Assembly: GCA_946628965.1 (NCBI GenBank) | Contig: CAMOXI010000009.1 | Coordinates: forward strand, 1-43,355 | DNA: 43,355 bases | From: an uncultured Clostridia bacterium | GTDB lineage: Bacteria; Bacillota; Clostridia; Oscillospirales; Oscillospiraceae | Direction: 5' to 3' | Part shown: one piece after another, positions 15,445 through 23,272 of the stretch | How the letters are laid out: each line of letters begins with the position of its first letter | Numbering within the stretch: the first letter of the stretch is position 1 | Notes under the pieces: model-generated | Databases searched by the model: none | Seen by the model: only the letters and a program-made list of their open reading frames with translations | Told to the model about the DNA's origin: nothing | Program-made: the position numbers and the translations under genes

Positions 15445-15473
15445 ATTATAGCACCGCAGATAGACTTTGACAA
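15445..15473 (-). promoter_or_regulatory. Promoter of the FMN riboswitch-RibU transcript
   Basis: Minus strand TTGTCA (15468-15473), 17-nt spacer, TATAAT (15445-15450). The predicted start of transcription falls at the first base of riboswitch P1. Its -35 overlaps the -35 of the rightward promoter. Confidence 0.85.
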
Positions 15474-15495
15474 GACCTCTGCGGGAGGTTATACT
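15467..15495 (+). promoter_or_regulatory. Promoter of the SLOG-family gene
   Basis: TTGACA (15467-15472), 17-nt spacer, TATACT (15490-15495). Back-to-back with the riboswitch promoter: the two -35 boxes share five bases, so polymerase binding is probably mutually exclusive. Confidence 0.8.
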
Positions 15496-15529
15496 GAGTT
15501 AAATCATTGAGTCGATTTGAGGAGCACGT

Positions 15530-16030
15530 ATGGACGAACAGGCAATCACCTGCTGCTTTACAGGACACCGGCCCCAGTCCCTGCCCTGGGGCACAAGGGA
15601 GCAGGATCCCCGCTGTCTGGAGCTGAAGCTGGAGCTGGCCGCCCGCCTGGAGGGCATCTATGAGGCGGGCTTCCGGCGCTTTCTCTGCGGGATGGCCCTG
15701 GGCTGCGACATGTATTTTGCCGAGGCTGTGCTTGCCCTGCGGGACAGTCATCCGGATGTTGCGCTGGAGGCGGTGATCCCCTGCGGCAGCCAGCCGGACC
15801 GCTGGAACCTCGCCCAGCGGCAGCGCTATAACAGCCTGCTCGACCGCTGCGACAGGGTCACGGTGCTGCAGATCCATTACACGCCGGATTGCATGCAGAG
15901 GCGCAACCGCTATATGGTGGAGCACTCCTCCCTGCTGCTGGCCTGTTACAACGGCTATCCCGGCGGCACCCAGAGCACCCTGCTCTACGCCCAGCGCCAG
16001 GGACTGCAGACCATTGTGATTGAAATATGA
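15530..16030 (+). CDS. SLOG-family protein (DUF1273/YpsA-like)
   Basis: 166 residues from ATG 15530, with GAGGAG upstream. CCFTGHRPQSLPWG at the N-terminus and FLCGMALGCDMYFAEAVL (about residues 51-68) are the two signature segments of the YpsA/DUF1273 branch of the SLOG (Rossmann-like) fold, thought to bind nucleotides or their derivatives. CYNGYPGGTQSTLLYA near the end completes the site. Function in Bacillus YpsA is linked to cell division and stress, but the biochemical ligand is unknown. Confidence 0.85.
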   Translation: MDEQAITCCFTGHRPQSLPWGTREQDPRCLELKLELAARLEGIYEAGFRRFLCGMALGCDMYFAEAVLALRDSHPDVALEAVIPCGSQPDRWNLAQRQRYNSLLDRCDRVTVLQIHYTPDCMQRRNRYMVEHSSLLLACYNGYPGGTQSTLLYAQRQGLQTIVIEI

Positions 16031-16035
16031 TGTCA

Positions 16036-16072
16036 CTGTCATTCTGAGCAAAGCGAAGAATGACAGTTTTTT
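16036..16072. terminator. Bidirectional terminator built from a widespread TGTCATTCTGAG-type repeat
   Basis: CTGTCATTCT / AGAATGACAG, perfect 10-bp stem with loop GAGCAAAGCGA, followed by TTTTTT. The same repeat type recurs at 22625-22658. Here it ends the rightward SLOG gene and overlaps the stop codon of the leftward HAD gene. Confidence 0.85.
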
Positions 16073-16718
16073 ATGCTTTGAGTAGAAATGAGAGCAGCTC
16101 CTCCGGATCCGCCGCCATGGCGATGGCGCCGGCGGCCTCCATCTCTCCCGGGGCGGCATAGCCCCAGCGCACGCCGATGCAGGGGATACCCACGCGTCTT
16201 GCCCCGGCCACGTCGTATTTGGTGTCACCGATCAGCACACTGCGTTCTTTGTCCGCACCGATGGCCTTCAGCGCCCGCTCGGTGACCTGCCACTTGGCGT
16301 TGCCGCCGCCCGTGGGTTCGGAGCCGCAGACCGCGTCAAAGAGATCGCGCATATCTGAGCGCTCCAGCAGCTGCTCCGCCAGATGCTGGGGCTTGGAGGT
16401 GGCGACGGCGGTCTTCTTCCCCGCAGCGCGCAGGGCGATGAGCAGCTCCCGCACGCCCTCGAAGGGGCGGGATTCAAAGACCCCGACCGGCTTATAGCGC
16501 TCACGGAATTCCTCGGTCATCTGCAGGCCCATCTCCCGCGTCACGCCGTATTTCTCCATGAACATCTCGTCCAGCGGCGGGCCGGCAAAGCAGCGCAGGT
16601 CTTCCAGCTCTGCGTCCCAGCCGTGCTTGTTGAGGGCGTAGCGCACGCATTTGGTGATGCCCTCCACCGTGTCGTAAACCGTACCGTCAAAATCGAAGAG
16701 AATATAGTCGTACATCAT
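16071..16718 (-). CDS. HAD-family hydrolase (phosphoglycolate-phosphatase-like)
   Basis: 215 residues from ATG 16718, seven bases after AAAGG; an in-frame GTG at 16724 is too close to that site. HAD motifs: FDFDGTVYDT (nucleophile Asp), ATSKPQ (motif II), K in GGNAKWQV (motif III) and VLIGDTKYDVAGAR (motif IV). The helical cap inserted after motif I (residues about 20-85) fits the Gph/PGP subfamily. It dephosphorylates a small metabolite; the substrate is not predictable here. Confidence 0.9.
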   Translation of the reverse strand: MMYDYILFDFDGTVYDTVEGITKCVRYALNKHGWDAELEDLRCFAGPPLDEMFMEKYGVTREMGLQMTEEFRERYKPVGVFESRPFEGVRELLIALRAAGKKTAVATSKPQHLAEQLLERSDMRDLFDAVCGSEPTGGGNAKWQVTERALKAIGADKERSVLIGDTKYDVAGARRVGIPCIGVRWGYAAPGEMEAAGAIAMAADPEELLSFLLKA

Positions 16719-16782
16719 ATTCACGCCTTTCCGGGAATAGTATAAGGGAGAAACAAATCCATGTCAAATTGGGAGGCTGACT

Positions 16783-17316
16783 ATGATACAGACTTATTTT
16801 CTCGGCGCAAACTGCGGCAAGGGCTTTGTCTCGCTGTACGGCGGTTTTCCGCCGGAGGAGGGTGCGTTTCTGCACATTCTCAAGGGCGGGCCGGGCACCG
16901 GCAAGTCCGGCTTCATGCGGCGGATCGGCGAAGCGGCGGAGGAAAGAGGCTATGACGTGCACTACGTGCTCTGCTCCGGCGACCCGGACTCGCTGGACGG
17001 GGTCTATATCCCCGCGCTGCATCAGGCCTGGGTGGACGGCACCGCGCCCCACGTGGTGGAGCCGCGGCACTTTGGTGTTGACTCGGATTATGTAAACCTT
17101 GGGGACTTCGTGCGGCTCCCCATGGCGGAGAAGGACCGGGAGGAAGTGCGGCGGCTCACGGCGGATTACCGGGCGCTCTACGCCGAAGTCTACGAAAAGT
17201 TCCGTCAGGCGAAGGAACTCCACGACCAACTTGAGGCGGTCTATAAGCCCTATGTGGACTTCAGCGCCCTGACAGCGTTTACAGAGAAGACCATACAAGA
17301 TATGTTCCATGAGTAA
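16783..17316 (+). CDS. P-loop ATPase, N-terminal half only (PRK06851-like)
   Basis: 177 residues from ATG 16783. FLGANCGKGFVSLYGG, then Walker A LKGGPGTGKSGFMRR (about residues 33-47) and CSGDPDSLDGVYIPAL match the first half of the PRK06851-type ATPases of spore formers, which are normally about 360 residues with two tandem P-loop halves. Here the frame stops after DFSALTAFTEKTIQDMFHE, right at the expected domain border. I found no second half in the next 213 bp, which hold hairpins instead. Either a natural single-domain form or a truncated gene. Confidence 0.72.
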   Translation: MIQTYFLGANCGKGFVSLYGGFPPEEGAFLHILKGGPGTGKSGFMRRIGEAAEERGYDVHYVLCSGDPDSLDGVYIPALHQAWVDGTAPHVVEPRHFGVDSDYVNLGDFVRLPMAEKDREEVRRLTADYRALYAEVYEKFRQAKELHDQLEAVYKPYVDFSALTAFTEKTIQDMFHE

Positions 17317-17529
17317 AAGAACGCCGCGTCGGCATAAGCTGACGCGGCATCTCTGATAAATTACGTATTTGACGCAGCTTTGCCGCGTCAAATACACCAT
17401 GTTCGTATCCTTTCGTTTTCCCAGCAAAATCAAAGCGCGGGCTTTGATTTTGGAAAGGAAGAAGGAGGGAACAGAGCGCAGTTTTCGCCACGCTTGGCGG
17501 AAACGGAGCGCCGTGAGCTTCTTCTGACG
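17317..17529. repeat. Intergenic region with three consecutive perfect hairpins
   Basis: GCCGCGTC/GACGCGGC (17323-17348), GTATTTGACGC/GCGTCAAATAC (17365-17395) and CAAAATCAAAGC/GCTTTGATTTTG (17425-17452), plus a weaker TTTTCGCC/GGCGGAAA further on. The first may terminate transcription from either side of the convergent genes. No gene is seen. Confidence 0.7.
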
Positions 17530-18225
17530 TCAGCAGCAGATGAACCGGTAGCCGCACATGGGGCCGAGGCACATGTTGGCCAGGCACATCGTCATGCACA
17601 GGCGGCCGAAGCCGAAATTGCTCTGGTAATCCTGCTGGTAGCTGCGGTAGAAGTCCCCGCCCTGCTGCAGCATTTGCACCAGGCGCTGATACTCCTCATT
17701 GCCCGGTTCGATGGAGGCGGCGCGCTTGGCCTGCTCCAGCGCCGCGATCTTGTTGCCCAGGTACATGTTGGCCACGGCGCAGAGATAGTACCAGCGGCCG
17801 TCCCGCTCGGTGGAGGGGACGCCGGAGAGGGCGTTGAGCGCCTCCCGGTACATGCCGTTGCGGATGAAGTTGCGCGCGGCGGTATACTCGCTGCGCTCCT
17901 GGGGCCTGTATTGCTGCTGATACTGCTGCTGGGCGCCGGTATACCAGTTGTCCCAGCCGGTGTAACCGCCACCGCCCCAGCCGTAGCCGGCATCCTGGCT
18001 GTACTGCTGATAGGCGGCGCCGCCGGGGCCGTAGCCCTGCTGGGCGGTGCCATTTTTGATCGCGTCATAGGCGGCGTTGATGTCGTTCATCTTCTCCGCC
18101 GCTTTCGCATCGCCCGGATTCAGATCCGGGTGGTATTTTTTTGTCAAGTCCCGGTAGGCCTTTTTGATCTCCTCATCGGAGGCGTCCGGCGCTACACCCA
18201 GAACTTTATACGGGTCCTGCACCAT
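17530..18225 (-). CDS. DnaJ-domain protein with TPR-like segment and cysteine-rich tail
   Basis: 231 residues from ATG 18225, with GGGGA seven bases upstream. J-domain at residues 1-65 with KYHPDLN (HPD motif that stimulates Hsp70 ATPase). A Gln/Tyr/Gly-rich linker (about 66-115) leads to helical repeats (residues about 115-190) like TPRs. The C-terminus ends in a short segment with six cysteines ([22 protein letters not shown] region). It overlaps the DUF5685 gene by 20 bp. Probably a specialised co-chaperone delivering a client to DnaK. Confidence 0.9.
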   Translation of the reverse strand: MVQDPYKVLGVAPDASDEEIKKAYRDLTKKYHPDLNPGDAKAAEKMNDINAAYDAIKNGTAQQGYGPGGAAYQQYSQDAGYGWGGGGYTGWDNWYTGAQQQYQQQYRPQERSEYTAARNFIRNGMYREALNALSGVPSTERDGRWYYLCAVANMYLGNKIAALEQAKRAASIEPGNEEYQRLVQMLQQGGDFYRSYQQDYQSNFGFGRLCMTMCLANMCLGPMCGYRFICC

Positions 18226-19054
18226 CAGCGCTTCCCCTTTTCCTGCTGTATTTTTGATTGAATTGCTGCCAGAGACCGGCACAGAGAATATTCTTCAGAA
18301 GCGGCACATCCTGCACCAGTGGCAGGCGGTCAAAAGACGCCAGGCACTCGCCCAGGATCATCTCCAGAATATCCCGGAAGCGCTGCTCGTTGTCCGCAAG
18401 GCCGTACCATCGGCGGAAAGGATTATAACGGTTACGCCGCGTATCCTCATCCAGATCCATGCAGGCGTCCATCACATAGAGGAAGCGACCCAGGCTGCGC
18501 CCCACGGCGCGCAGATCTGCACTCCAGCGGTCCTCCCGCCATATGAGCGCCTCCGCCATCAGGGTACCGAAGCTCTCCGCCGCAGCGTCCGCATCCTCGA
18601 TTTTGTTCTTTTCCAGCTCATACAGCGCGTCGAGCGCCCGGCGCATCGCCTCGCACTGCCGGGGCCAGGCCTCCTGCGTGCGGCGAAAGCTCTCCTCCAG
18701 GAGTTTTGCCTCCGCCAGGGCGCCCAGATTCCCGTCGTCCTCCCAGTCGTCCAGGCACTTGAGATAGGCCAGGGCGGTGTTCAGATCGGCGGCGTACTGC
18801 GTGCTCTCGTTCTGCCACCAGGCGCGCGGCTCGATGGGATGGGGCATACACTTGCCCTCCCCCGCCCGCTCCTCCGGCTCATAGAGCGAGGAGAGCAGCA
18901 GCACGAGAAAGGTCATGTCATAGGTCAGAGCAAGGCCCGCGGCCTGGCCGTGGCGCTCCCGGATCGACCGGCAGAGCCCGCAGTAACAGGCGCGGTAGCG
19001 GGCAAACTCCTCCTCGGTGAGCCTCTCCGTATCGGCGACAAGATAGCCGAACAT
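18206..19054 (-). CDS. DUF5685 family protein
   Basis: 282 residues from ATG 19054. [16 protein letters not shown] and [14 protein letters not shown] near the N-terminus, then [15 protein letters not shown] and a helical body with [17 protein letters not shown], are typical of this uncharacterised, mostly helical family in Clostridia. The Cys cluster (CYCGLC, residues about 24-29) could bind metal, and Asp-rich DxxxD motifs resemble those of prenyl-binding all-helical enzymes, but that link is only a guess. It sits between a zinc-ribbon membrane protein and a DnaJ protein in one operon. Confidence 0.82.
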   Translation of the reverse strand: MFGYLVADTERLTEEEFARYRACYCGLCRSIRERHGQAAGLALTYDMTFLVLLLSSLYEPEERAGEGKCMPHPIEPRAWWQNESTQYAADLNTALAYLKCLDDWEDDGNLGALAEAKLLEESFRRTQEAWPRQCEAMRRALDALYELEKNKIEDADAAAESFGTLMAEALIWREDRWSADLRAVGRSLGRFLYVMDACMDLDEDTRRNRYNPFRRWYGLADNEQRFRDILEMILGECLASFDRLPLVQDVPLLKNILCAGLWQQFNQKYSRKRGSADGAGPV

Positions 19055-19492
19055 TCAGGATTTCCCCGCGAAGGAATTGCCGCACTTGCGGCAGACGATC
19101 CTGATCTTGCCCCGGCCGCGGGGCACGCGCATGACCGCCTTGCAGGAGGGGCAGGTGAAAAACTTGTAGTCGCGCCGCTGAACCCAGCGTTCCTTCAATA
19201 CACGGATTTTGGAACTTGCCGCGGCGCGCAGATGCAGGTACTTCTCATTCTCCGTCCGGCGCTTGTAGAGGTTTTTGGAGAGCATGCGGAAATAGCTGTA
19301 GCCCAGCAGGATCAGCACCAGCGGATAGAGGATGCCGCCCAGGCTGCGGGAAAAGATCGACGCCAGCAGAAGCAGCACCACGTCCACGATCAGGAGAAAG
19401 AGATTCAGCTGGTCGTTCCCGTTGCGGCCCGCCATGAAGTGTGCCATGCGCATGCGCGCATTGGTCATGAATTGTTCAAAGCGATATCTCAT
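19055..19492 (-). CDS. Membrane protein with C-terminal zinc ribbon
   Basis: 145 residues from ATG 19492; the in-frame GTG at 19504 has no clear ribosome binding site. Two membrane helices (LFLLIVDVVLLLLASIF and ILYPLVLILLGYSYF, about residues 30-70), then a basic linker and a zinc ribbon CPSC..CRKC (about residues 114-137). Stop TGA is immediately followed by the next ATG, so it is co-translated with DUF5685. First gene of a three-gene operon; function unknown. Confidence 0.8.
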   Translation of the reverse strand: MRYRFEQFMTNARMRMAHFMAGRNGNDQLNLFLLIVDVVLLLLASIFSRSLGGILYPLVLILLGYSYFRMLSKNLYKRRTENEKYLHLRAAASSKIRVLKERWVQRRDYKFFTCPSCKAVMRVPRGRGKIRIVCRKCGNSFAGKS

Positions 19493-19570
19493 GTTCCCAC
19501 CCACGAAAAGTGTTATTTCTATCTATTGGTGTATTCTACCACACTGCGGGTCCAAAACATCAAGAAATTG

Positions 19571-20635
19571 TTAATTCCGTTTCCGATCCCGGAGCGACAG
19601 CAGCACGATCTGCTCGCAGAGTTCGGCATAGCTCATGCCCTCTACCGCGGCTGCCTTGGGAATGAGGCTGTTCGGCGTCATGCCGGGGAGCGTATTGGTC
19701 TCCAGATACCAGACGAGGCCGTCCTTGTCCATAATGAAATCCGAGCGGGAATAGACCGAGAGGCCCAGCGCCCGGTGGGCGGCCAGCGCCGCCTCGCTCA
19801 CGCGCTGCTTCTCTTCCTCCGTGATCGGCGCGGGGCAGAGCTCTCTCGCCCCCTCGTCGCCGGACTGATACTTGGACACATAGTCAAAGTCCTTCCCCTC
19901 GGGCGGGACGATCTCAATGGGGCAGAGGGCGCGCCCGTCAAAGATGGGCACCGTGAGCTCCCGGCCGACGATCTTCTGCTCCACCACGAAGCGGGTGCCG
20001 TAGGGCAGCACGTCGTGCAGTGCCTGCCTGAGCTGCTCGCGGGTATCGGGCAGGGCGACGCCGATGGAAGAGCCGCCGCCCACCGCCTTGAGCGCGCAGG
20101 GTACGGGGAGCGTCTCCGCAAGGACGGGGATATCCGCCTCGCTATAGCTGATTTCCTGCCAGGCCGGGGTGCGCACACCCGCGGAGGCGACGATGCGCTT
20201 GGCCACGGCCTTGTCCATGGCCATGGCGCTGCCCAGTGGGCCGGAACCGGTGTAGGGCACGCCCAGCAGATCCAGGGCCGCCTGGATCTTGCCGTCCTCC
20301 CCGTCGGCCCCGTGCAGGCCCAGGAACACGCAGTCCGCAAGCTTGCAGACTTCCAGCACGTTTTTGCCCAGGCGGCTGGGACTCTGATCCTTCCGGGAGG
20401 CGATCACCGCCTGCAGGTCCGGCGCCTCATGCTCGATGGCGACCTGGCCGCAGAAGCCGTCCGGCGCGTCAAAAGCCGTCGTCAGCGGAGCGTCGAAATT
20501 CTCCAGGCCGAGAAACATATCCACAAAAATGGCCTGATGGCCCAGGCTGCGCAGGGCCTTGCAGACAGAGGTGGCGGAAACCAGCGCCACATGGCGCTCG
20601 GTACTGATGCCGCCGCCCAAAACCACAATTTTCAT
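19571..20635 (-). CDS. ddl: D-alanine--D-alanine ligase
   Basis: 354 residues. ATP-grasp enzyme joining two D-Ala for peptidoglycan precursors in the cytoplasm. Seen: VVLGGGISTERHVALVSA at the N-terminus, FLGLHGADGEDGKIQ, KAVGGGSSIGV (ATP-binding loop), SRSDFIMD and LETNTLPGMTPNSLIPKAA (C-terminal signature). The ligase position YSRSDF suggests normal D-Ala specificity, but this is not proof. A single-gene unit with its own promoter at 20677-20705. Confidence 0.93.
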   Translation of the reverse strand: MKIVVLGGGISTERHVALVSATSVCKALRSLGHQAIFVDMFLGLENFDAPLTTAFDAPDGFCGQVAIEHEAPDLQAVIASRKDQSPSRLGKNVLEVCKLADCVFLGLHGADGEDGKIQAALDLLGVPYTGSGPLGSAMAMDKAVAKRIVASAGVRTPAWQEISYSEADIPVLAETLPVPCALKAVGGGSSIGVALPDTREQLRQALHDVLPYGTRFVVEQKIVGRELTVPIFDGRALCPIEIVPPEGKDFDYVSKYQSGDEGARELCPAPITEEEKQRVSEAALAAHRALGLSVYSRSDFIMDKDGLVWYLETNTLPGMTPNSLIPKAAAVEGMSYAELCEQIVLLSLRDRKRN

Positions 20636-20676
20636 AGAGATCCCTCTTTTCGTTGAAGCAAAAAACTACTTTGCTA

Positions 20677-20705
20677 AGAATACCACCATTTTATGCCATG
20701 CACAA
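20677..20705 (-). promoter_or_regulatory. Probable ddl promoter
   Basis: Minus strand TTGTGC (20700-20705), 17-nt spacer, TATTCT (20677-20682), about 40 bp before the ddl start. Confidence 0.55.
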
Positions 20706-20716
20706 GAGAGAATCTC

Positions 20717-20747
20717 CAAAAAGAAAGCCCCGGGCAGAAGCCCGGGG
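20717..20747 (-). terminator. Intrinsic terminator of sufC-sufB
   Basis: Minus strand CCCCGGGC-TTCT-GCCCGGGG followed by CTTTCTTTTT; located 18 nt after the sufB stop and upstream of the ddl promoter. Confidence 0.9.
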
Positions 20748-20764
20748 GGTGGTCTGTATGATTT

Positions 20765-21691
20765 TCACGCCAGAAAGCCGTTGATGATCTCTTCCTCGGC
20801 CTGCTGCTCGGTGAGACCCAGAGTCATGAGCTTGATGAGCTGCTCGCCCGCGATCTTGCCAATTGCGGCCTCGTGCACCAGAGAGGCGTCCACATGATGC
20901 GCCTCCAGCGAGGGGACGGCCAGGATCGTGCCCTCGTCCATGATGATGGAATCGCACTCGGTGTGGCCCTTGCAGGGGGCGTTGCCGACGATGCAGGCAT
21001 CCAGCTTCTGATAGGATCTGTCCCGCGCGATGGAGCGGGAGACCACGTCCGCGCTGGCGTTTTCGCCGTTGAGCTCCACCTTGTAGACGCTCAGGGCGCG
21101 CTGCTCGCCGTGGGTCATCAGGCGCTCGCGCACGACCAGTTTCGCGTCCTTTTTCAGCTCGGCGACGGTGGTGCGCTCGGTGGAGTCCACACCCTTGATC
21201 TGCACCATCTCCATCTCCATATAGCTGCCCTCGTCCATGTGCACTTCCGTGACCGGATTGAGGATGCGCTTGCCGGTCCCGTCGCCGGAGCCGTAGTGCT
21301 TCTCCACATATTTGACCTTCGCGTTCTTCTCCAGGAAGAAGCGGTGCACGCCGTCATGCTCGGAATCCTGGCCGCCGCAGTTGTCGATGCCGCAGCCGGC
21401 AACGATGACCACGTCGGCCCCCTCGCCCACATAGAAGTCGTTATAGACGACCTCTTTGAGGCCGGTCTGGGACAGGACCACCGGAATGTGCACGCTCTCG
21501 TTCACGGTGCCGGGCTTGATATGAATGTCGATGCCGCTGCCGTTTTCCTTGGAGACGATGTCGATGTTGGCGGTGGTCTGCCGCCCGGCAAGGCCGCCGT
21601 TTGCCCGGAAGTTGTACGCGCCCTCGGGAACGCCGTGCAGATCGGCGATCTCGGAGATGAGGCGTTTCTGAATCGCGTCAAGCTGTACCAT
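20765..21691 (-). CDS. sufB: SufB/SufD-type Fe-S cluster scaffold (SmsB)
   Basis: 308 residues, much shorter than E. coli SufB (about 495), as in the compact SufBC (SMS-type) systems of anaerobes. Beta-helix pattern with VVIVAGCGIDNCGGQDSEHDG and SVYKVELNGENASADVVSRS, then ECDSIIMDEGTILAVPSLEA and HEAAIGKIAGEQL at the C-terminus, the usual SufB/D signature. Together with SufC it builds or transfers Fe-S clusters. Last gene of a two-gene operon, 14 bp after sufC. Confidence 0.92.
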   Translation of the reverse strand: MVQLDAIQKRLISEIADLHGVPEGAYNFRANGGLAGRQTTANIDIVSKENGSGIDIHIKPGTVNESVHIPVVLSQTGLKEVVYNDFYVGEGADVVIVAGCGIDNCGGQDSEHDGVHRFFLEKNAKVKYVEKHYGSGDGTGKRILNPVTEVHMDEGSYMEMEMVQIKGVDSTERTTVAELKKDAKLVVRERLMTHGEQRALSVYKVELNGENASADVVSRSIARDRSYQKLDACIVGNAPCKGHTECDSIIMDEGTILAVPSLEAHHVDASLVHEAAIGKIAGEQLIKLMTLGLTEQQAEEEIINGFLA

Positions 21692-21705
21692 ATCTGCGCC
21701 CCTCC

Positions 21706-22434
21706 TTACTTCAGGCGGCTGCAGGCTGCCTGCGCCGCGCTGGTGCCCACCAGGGTGGGATAGATCTCGTCCCGGCTCCCCTGCCGGTCGATGCGCCCGT
21801 CAGAGACGACGGCGATCTTGTCGGCGATTTGCAGGATGCGCTCCTGATGGGAGATGATGATCATGGAGCTGTCCTTGATGTTCTCCCGCATGGACTCGAA
21901 GATGCGGATCAGGTTCTGGAAGCTCCAGAGGTCGATGCCGGCCTCCGGCTCGTCAAAGACCGTGAAGCGTGCCTTGCGGGCCAAGACCGTGGCGATCTCG
22001 ATACGCTTGAGCTCGCCGCCGGAGAGAGAAGCGTTCACCTCGCGCTGGATGTAGTCCCTCGCGCAGAGGCCAACTTCGGAGAGGTAATTGCAGGCCTCGG
22101 ACACGTTCAGGTTCTTCCCCGCGGCCAGCCGCAGCAGCGTCAGCACCCGGATGCCCTTGAAGCGCACCGGCTGCTGAAAGGCATAGCCGATGCCGAGCTT
22201 TGCCCGCTCGGTGATACTCTTGTCGGTAATGTCCTCCCCGTCCAGCAGGATCTGGCCGGAAGTGGGCTTTTCGATGCCGGCGATCAGCCGCGCAAGCGTG
22301 GACTTGCCGCTGCCGTTCGGGCCGGTGATGACCATGAATTGCCTGTCCTTCACGGTCAGGTTCAGATCGTGCAGGATCTCTTTTTTCACGCCGTCTTCTT
22401 CCACGGCGAAGGATAGATTTCTCAGTTCCAGCAT
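21706..22434 (-). CDS. sufC: Fe-S cluster assembly ATPase SufC
   Basis: 242 residues from ATG 22434, with GAGGT upstream; an upstream TTG is less likely. ABC ATPase: Walker A GPNGSGKSTLARL, Q-loop region FQQPVRFKGI, signature SLSGGELKRIE and Walker B FTVFDEPEAGIDL, which is the SufC form of the D-loop. It powers the SufB scaffold. The operon lacks sufD, sufS and sufU, so cysteine desulfurase must come from elsewhere. Confidence 0.95.
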   Translation of the reverse strand: MLELRNLSFAVEEDGVKKEILHDLNLTVKDRQFMVITGPNGSGKSTLARLIAGIEKPTSGQILLDGEDITDKSITERAKLGIGYAFQQPVRFKGIRVLTLLRLAAGKNLNVSEACNYLSEVGLCARDYIQREVNASLSGGELKRIEIATVLARKARFTVFDEPEAGIDLWSFQNLIRIFESMRENIKDSSMIIISHQERILQIADKIAVVSDGRIDRQGSRDEIYPTLVGTSAAQAACSRLK

Positions 22435-22695
22435 AGCGTATACCTCGGTATCAAAACTCAACTTTTGGTATTATATCTCAAACGCTGTAAAATGTACAGG
22501 GGAAAGTCAGCAAGTTTCGTTTTGTCATGATACGTGTGCTTTTCAAAGTGCCCTTTCGCAAACTGAAGTCCGGCACAGACGAAGCGGGGTTTTGTCAGCC
22601 TGACTCGTTACCGGAGTTGGAAATGAGATCCTTCGTCGCTTCGCTCCTCAGGATGACAGCCATCTTTTCAACGTGAAAACTCTTGTCAGCAAAGA
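22435..22695. other. Intergenic region with a TGTCATCCTGAGG-type dispersed repeat
   Basis: No gene seen. Bases 22625-22658 read GAGATCCTTCGTCGCTTCGC.. then CTCCTCAGGATGACA; this is the complement of the widespread TGTCATCCTGAGG..GAAGGATCTC repeat. Arms ATCCT/AGGAT pair. The rest is the sufC upstream region, for which I could not find a strong promoter. Confidence 0.6.
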
Positions 22696-22735
22696 GAACC
22701 GCCGCCCATTAGGGCGGCCCTCGTAAGAAAGTTTT
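22696..22735 (-). repeat. 40-bp inverted boundary repeat, copy A
   Basis: Minus-strand reading: AAAACTTTCTTACGAG, a GC-rich hairpin, then GGGCGGCGGTTC. It matches copy B (25922-25961) at about 33 of 40 positions and lies in inverse orientation. It cuts into the broken reductase gene at 22736. Confidence 0.7.
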
Positions 22736-22842
22736 ATAGTTTTCAGGAATGTCATCACATTCTTCAAGGTCGCGGATCTGAAACACCCCAAACCCTTCCA
22801 GGGGCATCTTCGCTCCTGTATTCAATACTGTGCATATTCCAT
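22736..22842 (-). pseudogene. Remnant of a second aldo/keto reductase (N-terminus only)
   Basis: Minus-strand reading gives VLNTGAKMPLEGFGVFQIRD, clearly the N-terminal strand of an AKR family enzyme, with the possible start ATG at 22842 (MEYA) in a different frame one base off. After about 30 codons the similarity ends at the boundary repeat copy A. So there is both a frameshift and a truncation; no ribosome binding site is seen. It is collinear with the intact AKR gene of the same module. Confidence 0.75.
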
Positions 22843-22889
22843 GATTGTTTTCATTTCTTATGAATGATTTTTTCTGTCTGTTCCGATCA

Positions 22890-23252
22890 TTAATGCACAA
22901 GGGCTGTAAACGTAAACTGGATCAGTTTTACGGTATCCGCCTGTTTCTGATACACTTCCGTTACCATGAAGTGATGGGTTGTCGGGTTTCCGCCCAAAAG
23001 AAGGCCATAGTCTACATCAGTAAGGCAGATAGCGACGTCTCCGAACTCCTTCACTTCCTGATTATGGATCGTAATATCCGTGGGCTGGAAAATCTTCCTT
23101 GTAAATGCCTTGATCTCATGATCCAGGTCAGCATTCATACCGATATGGACAAAACAACAGTCCGGATCCGCGACTTCTCTCATAGCAGCTTCATCGGCAT
23201 AAAGCATTCCGTCCCAAAATTTTCCTGATAATGCAAGAACTGTTTCTCTCAT
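22890..23252 (-). CDS. SnoaL-like / NTF2-fold protein (DUF4440 type)
   Basis: 120 residues from ATG 23252, nine bases after AAGGAGG; the ATG at 23261 touches that site. A typical cone-shaped NTF2-like sequence: helices with LYADEAAMREVADPDCCFVHIG, then strands with DITIHNQEVKEFGDVAICLTDV. Such proteins may be ketosteroid-isomerase-like enzymes or small-molecule binders. It ends the AKR-flavodoxin operon (20-bp gap), which suggests an accessory role in the same redox reaction. Confidence 0.8.
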   Translation of the reverse strand: MRETVLALSGKFWDGMLYADEAAMREVADPDCCFVHIGMNADLDHEIKAFTRKIFQPTDITIHNQEVKEFGDVAICLTDVDYGLLLGGNPTTHHFMVTEVYQKQADTVKLIQFTFTALVH

Positions 23253-23272
23253 AAGTATCATCCTCCTTAAAT

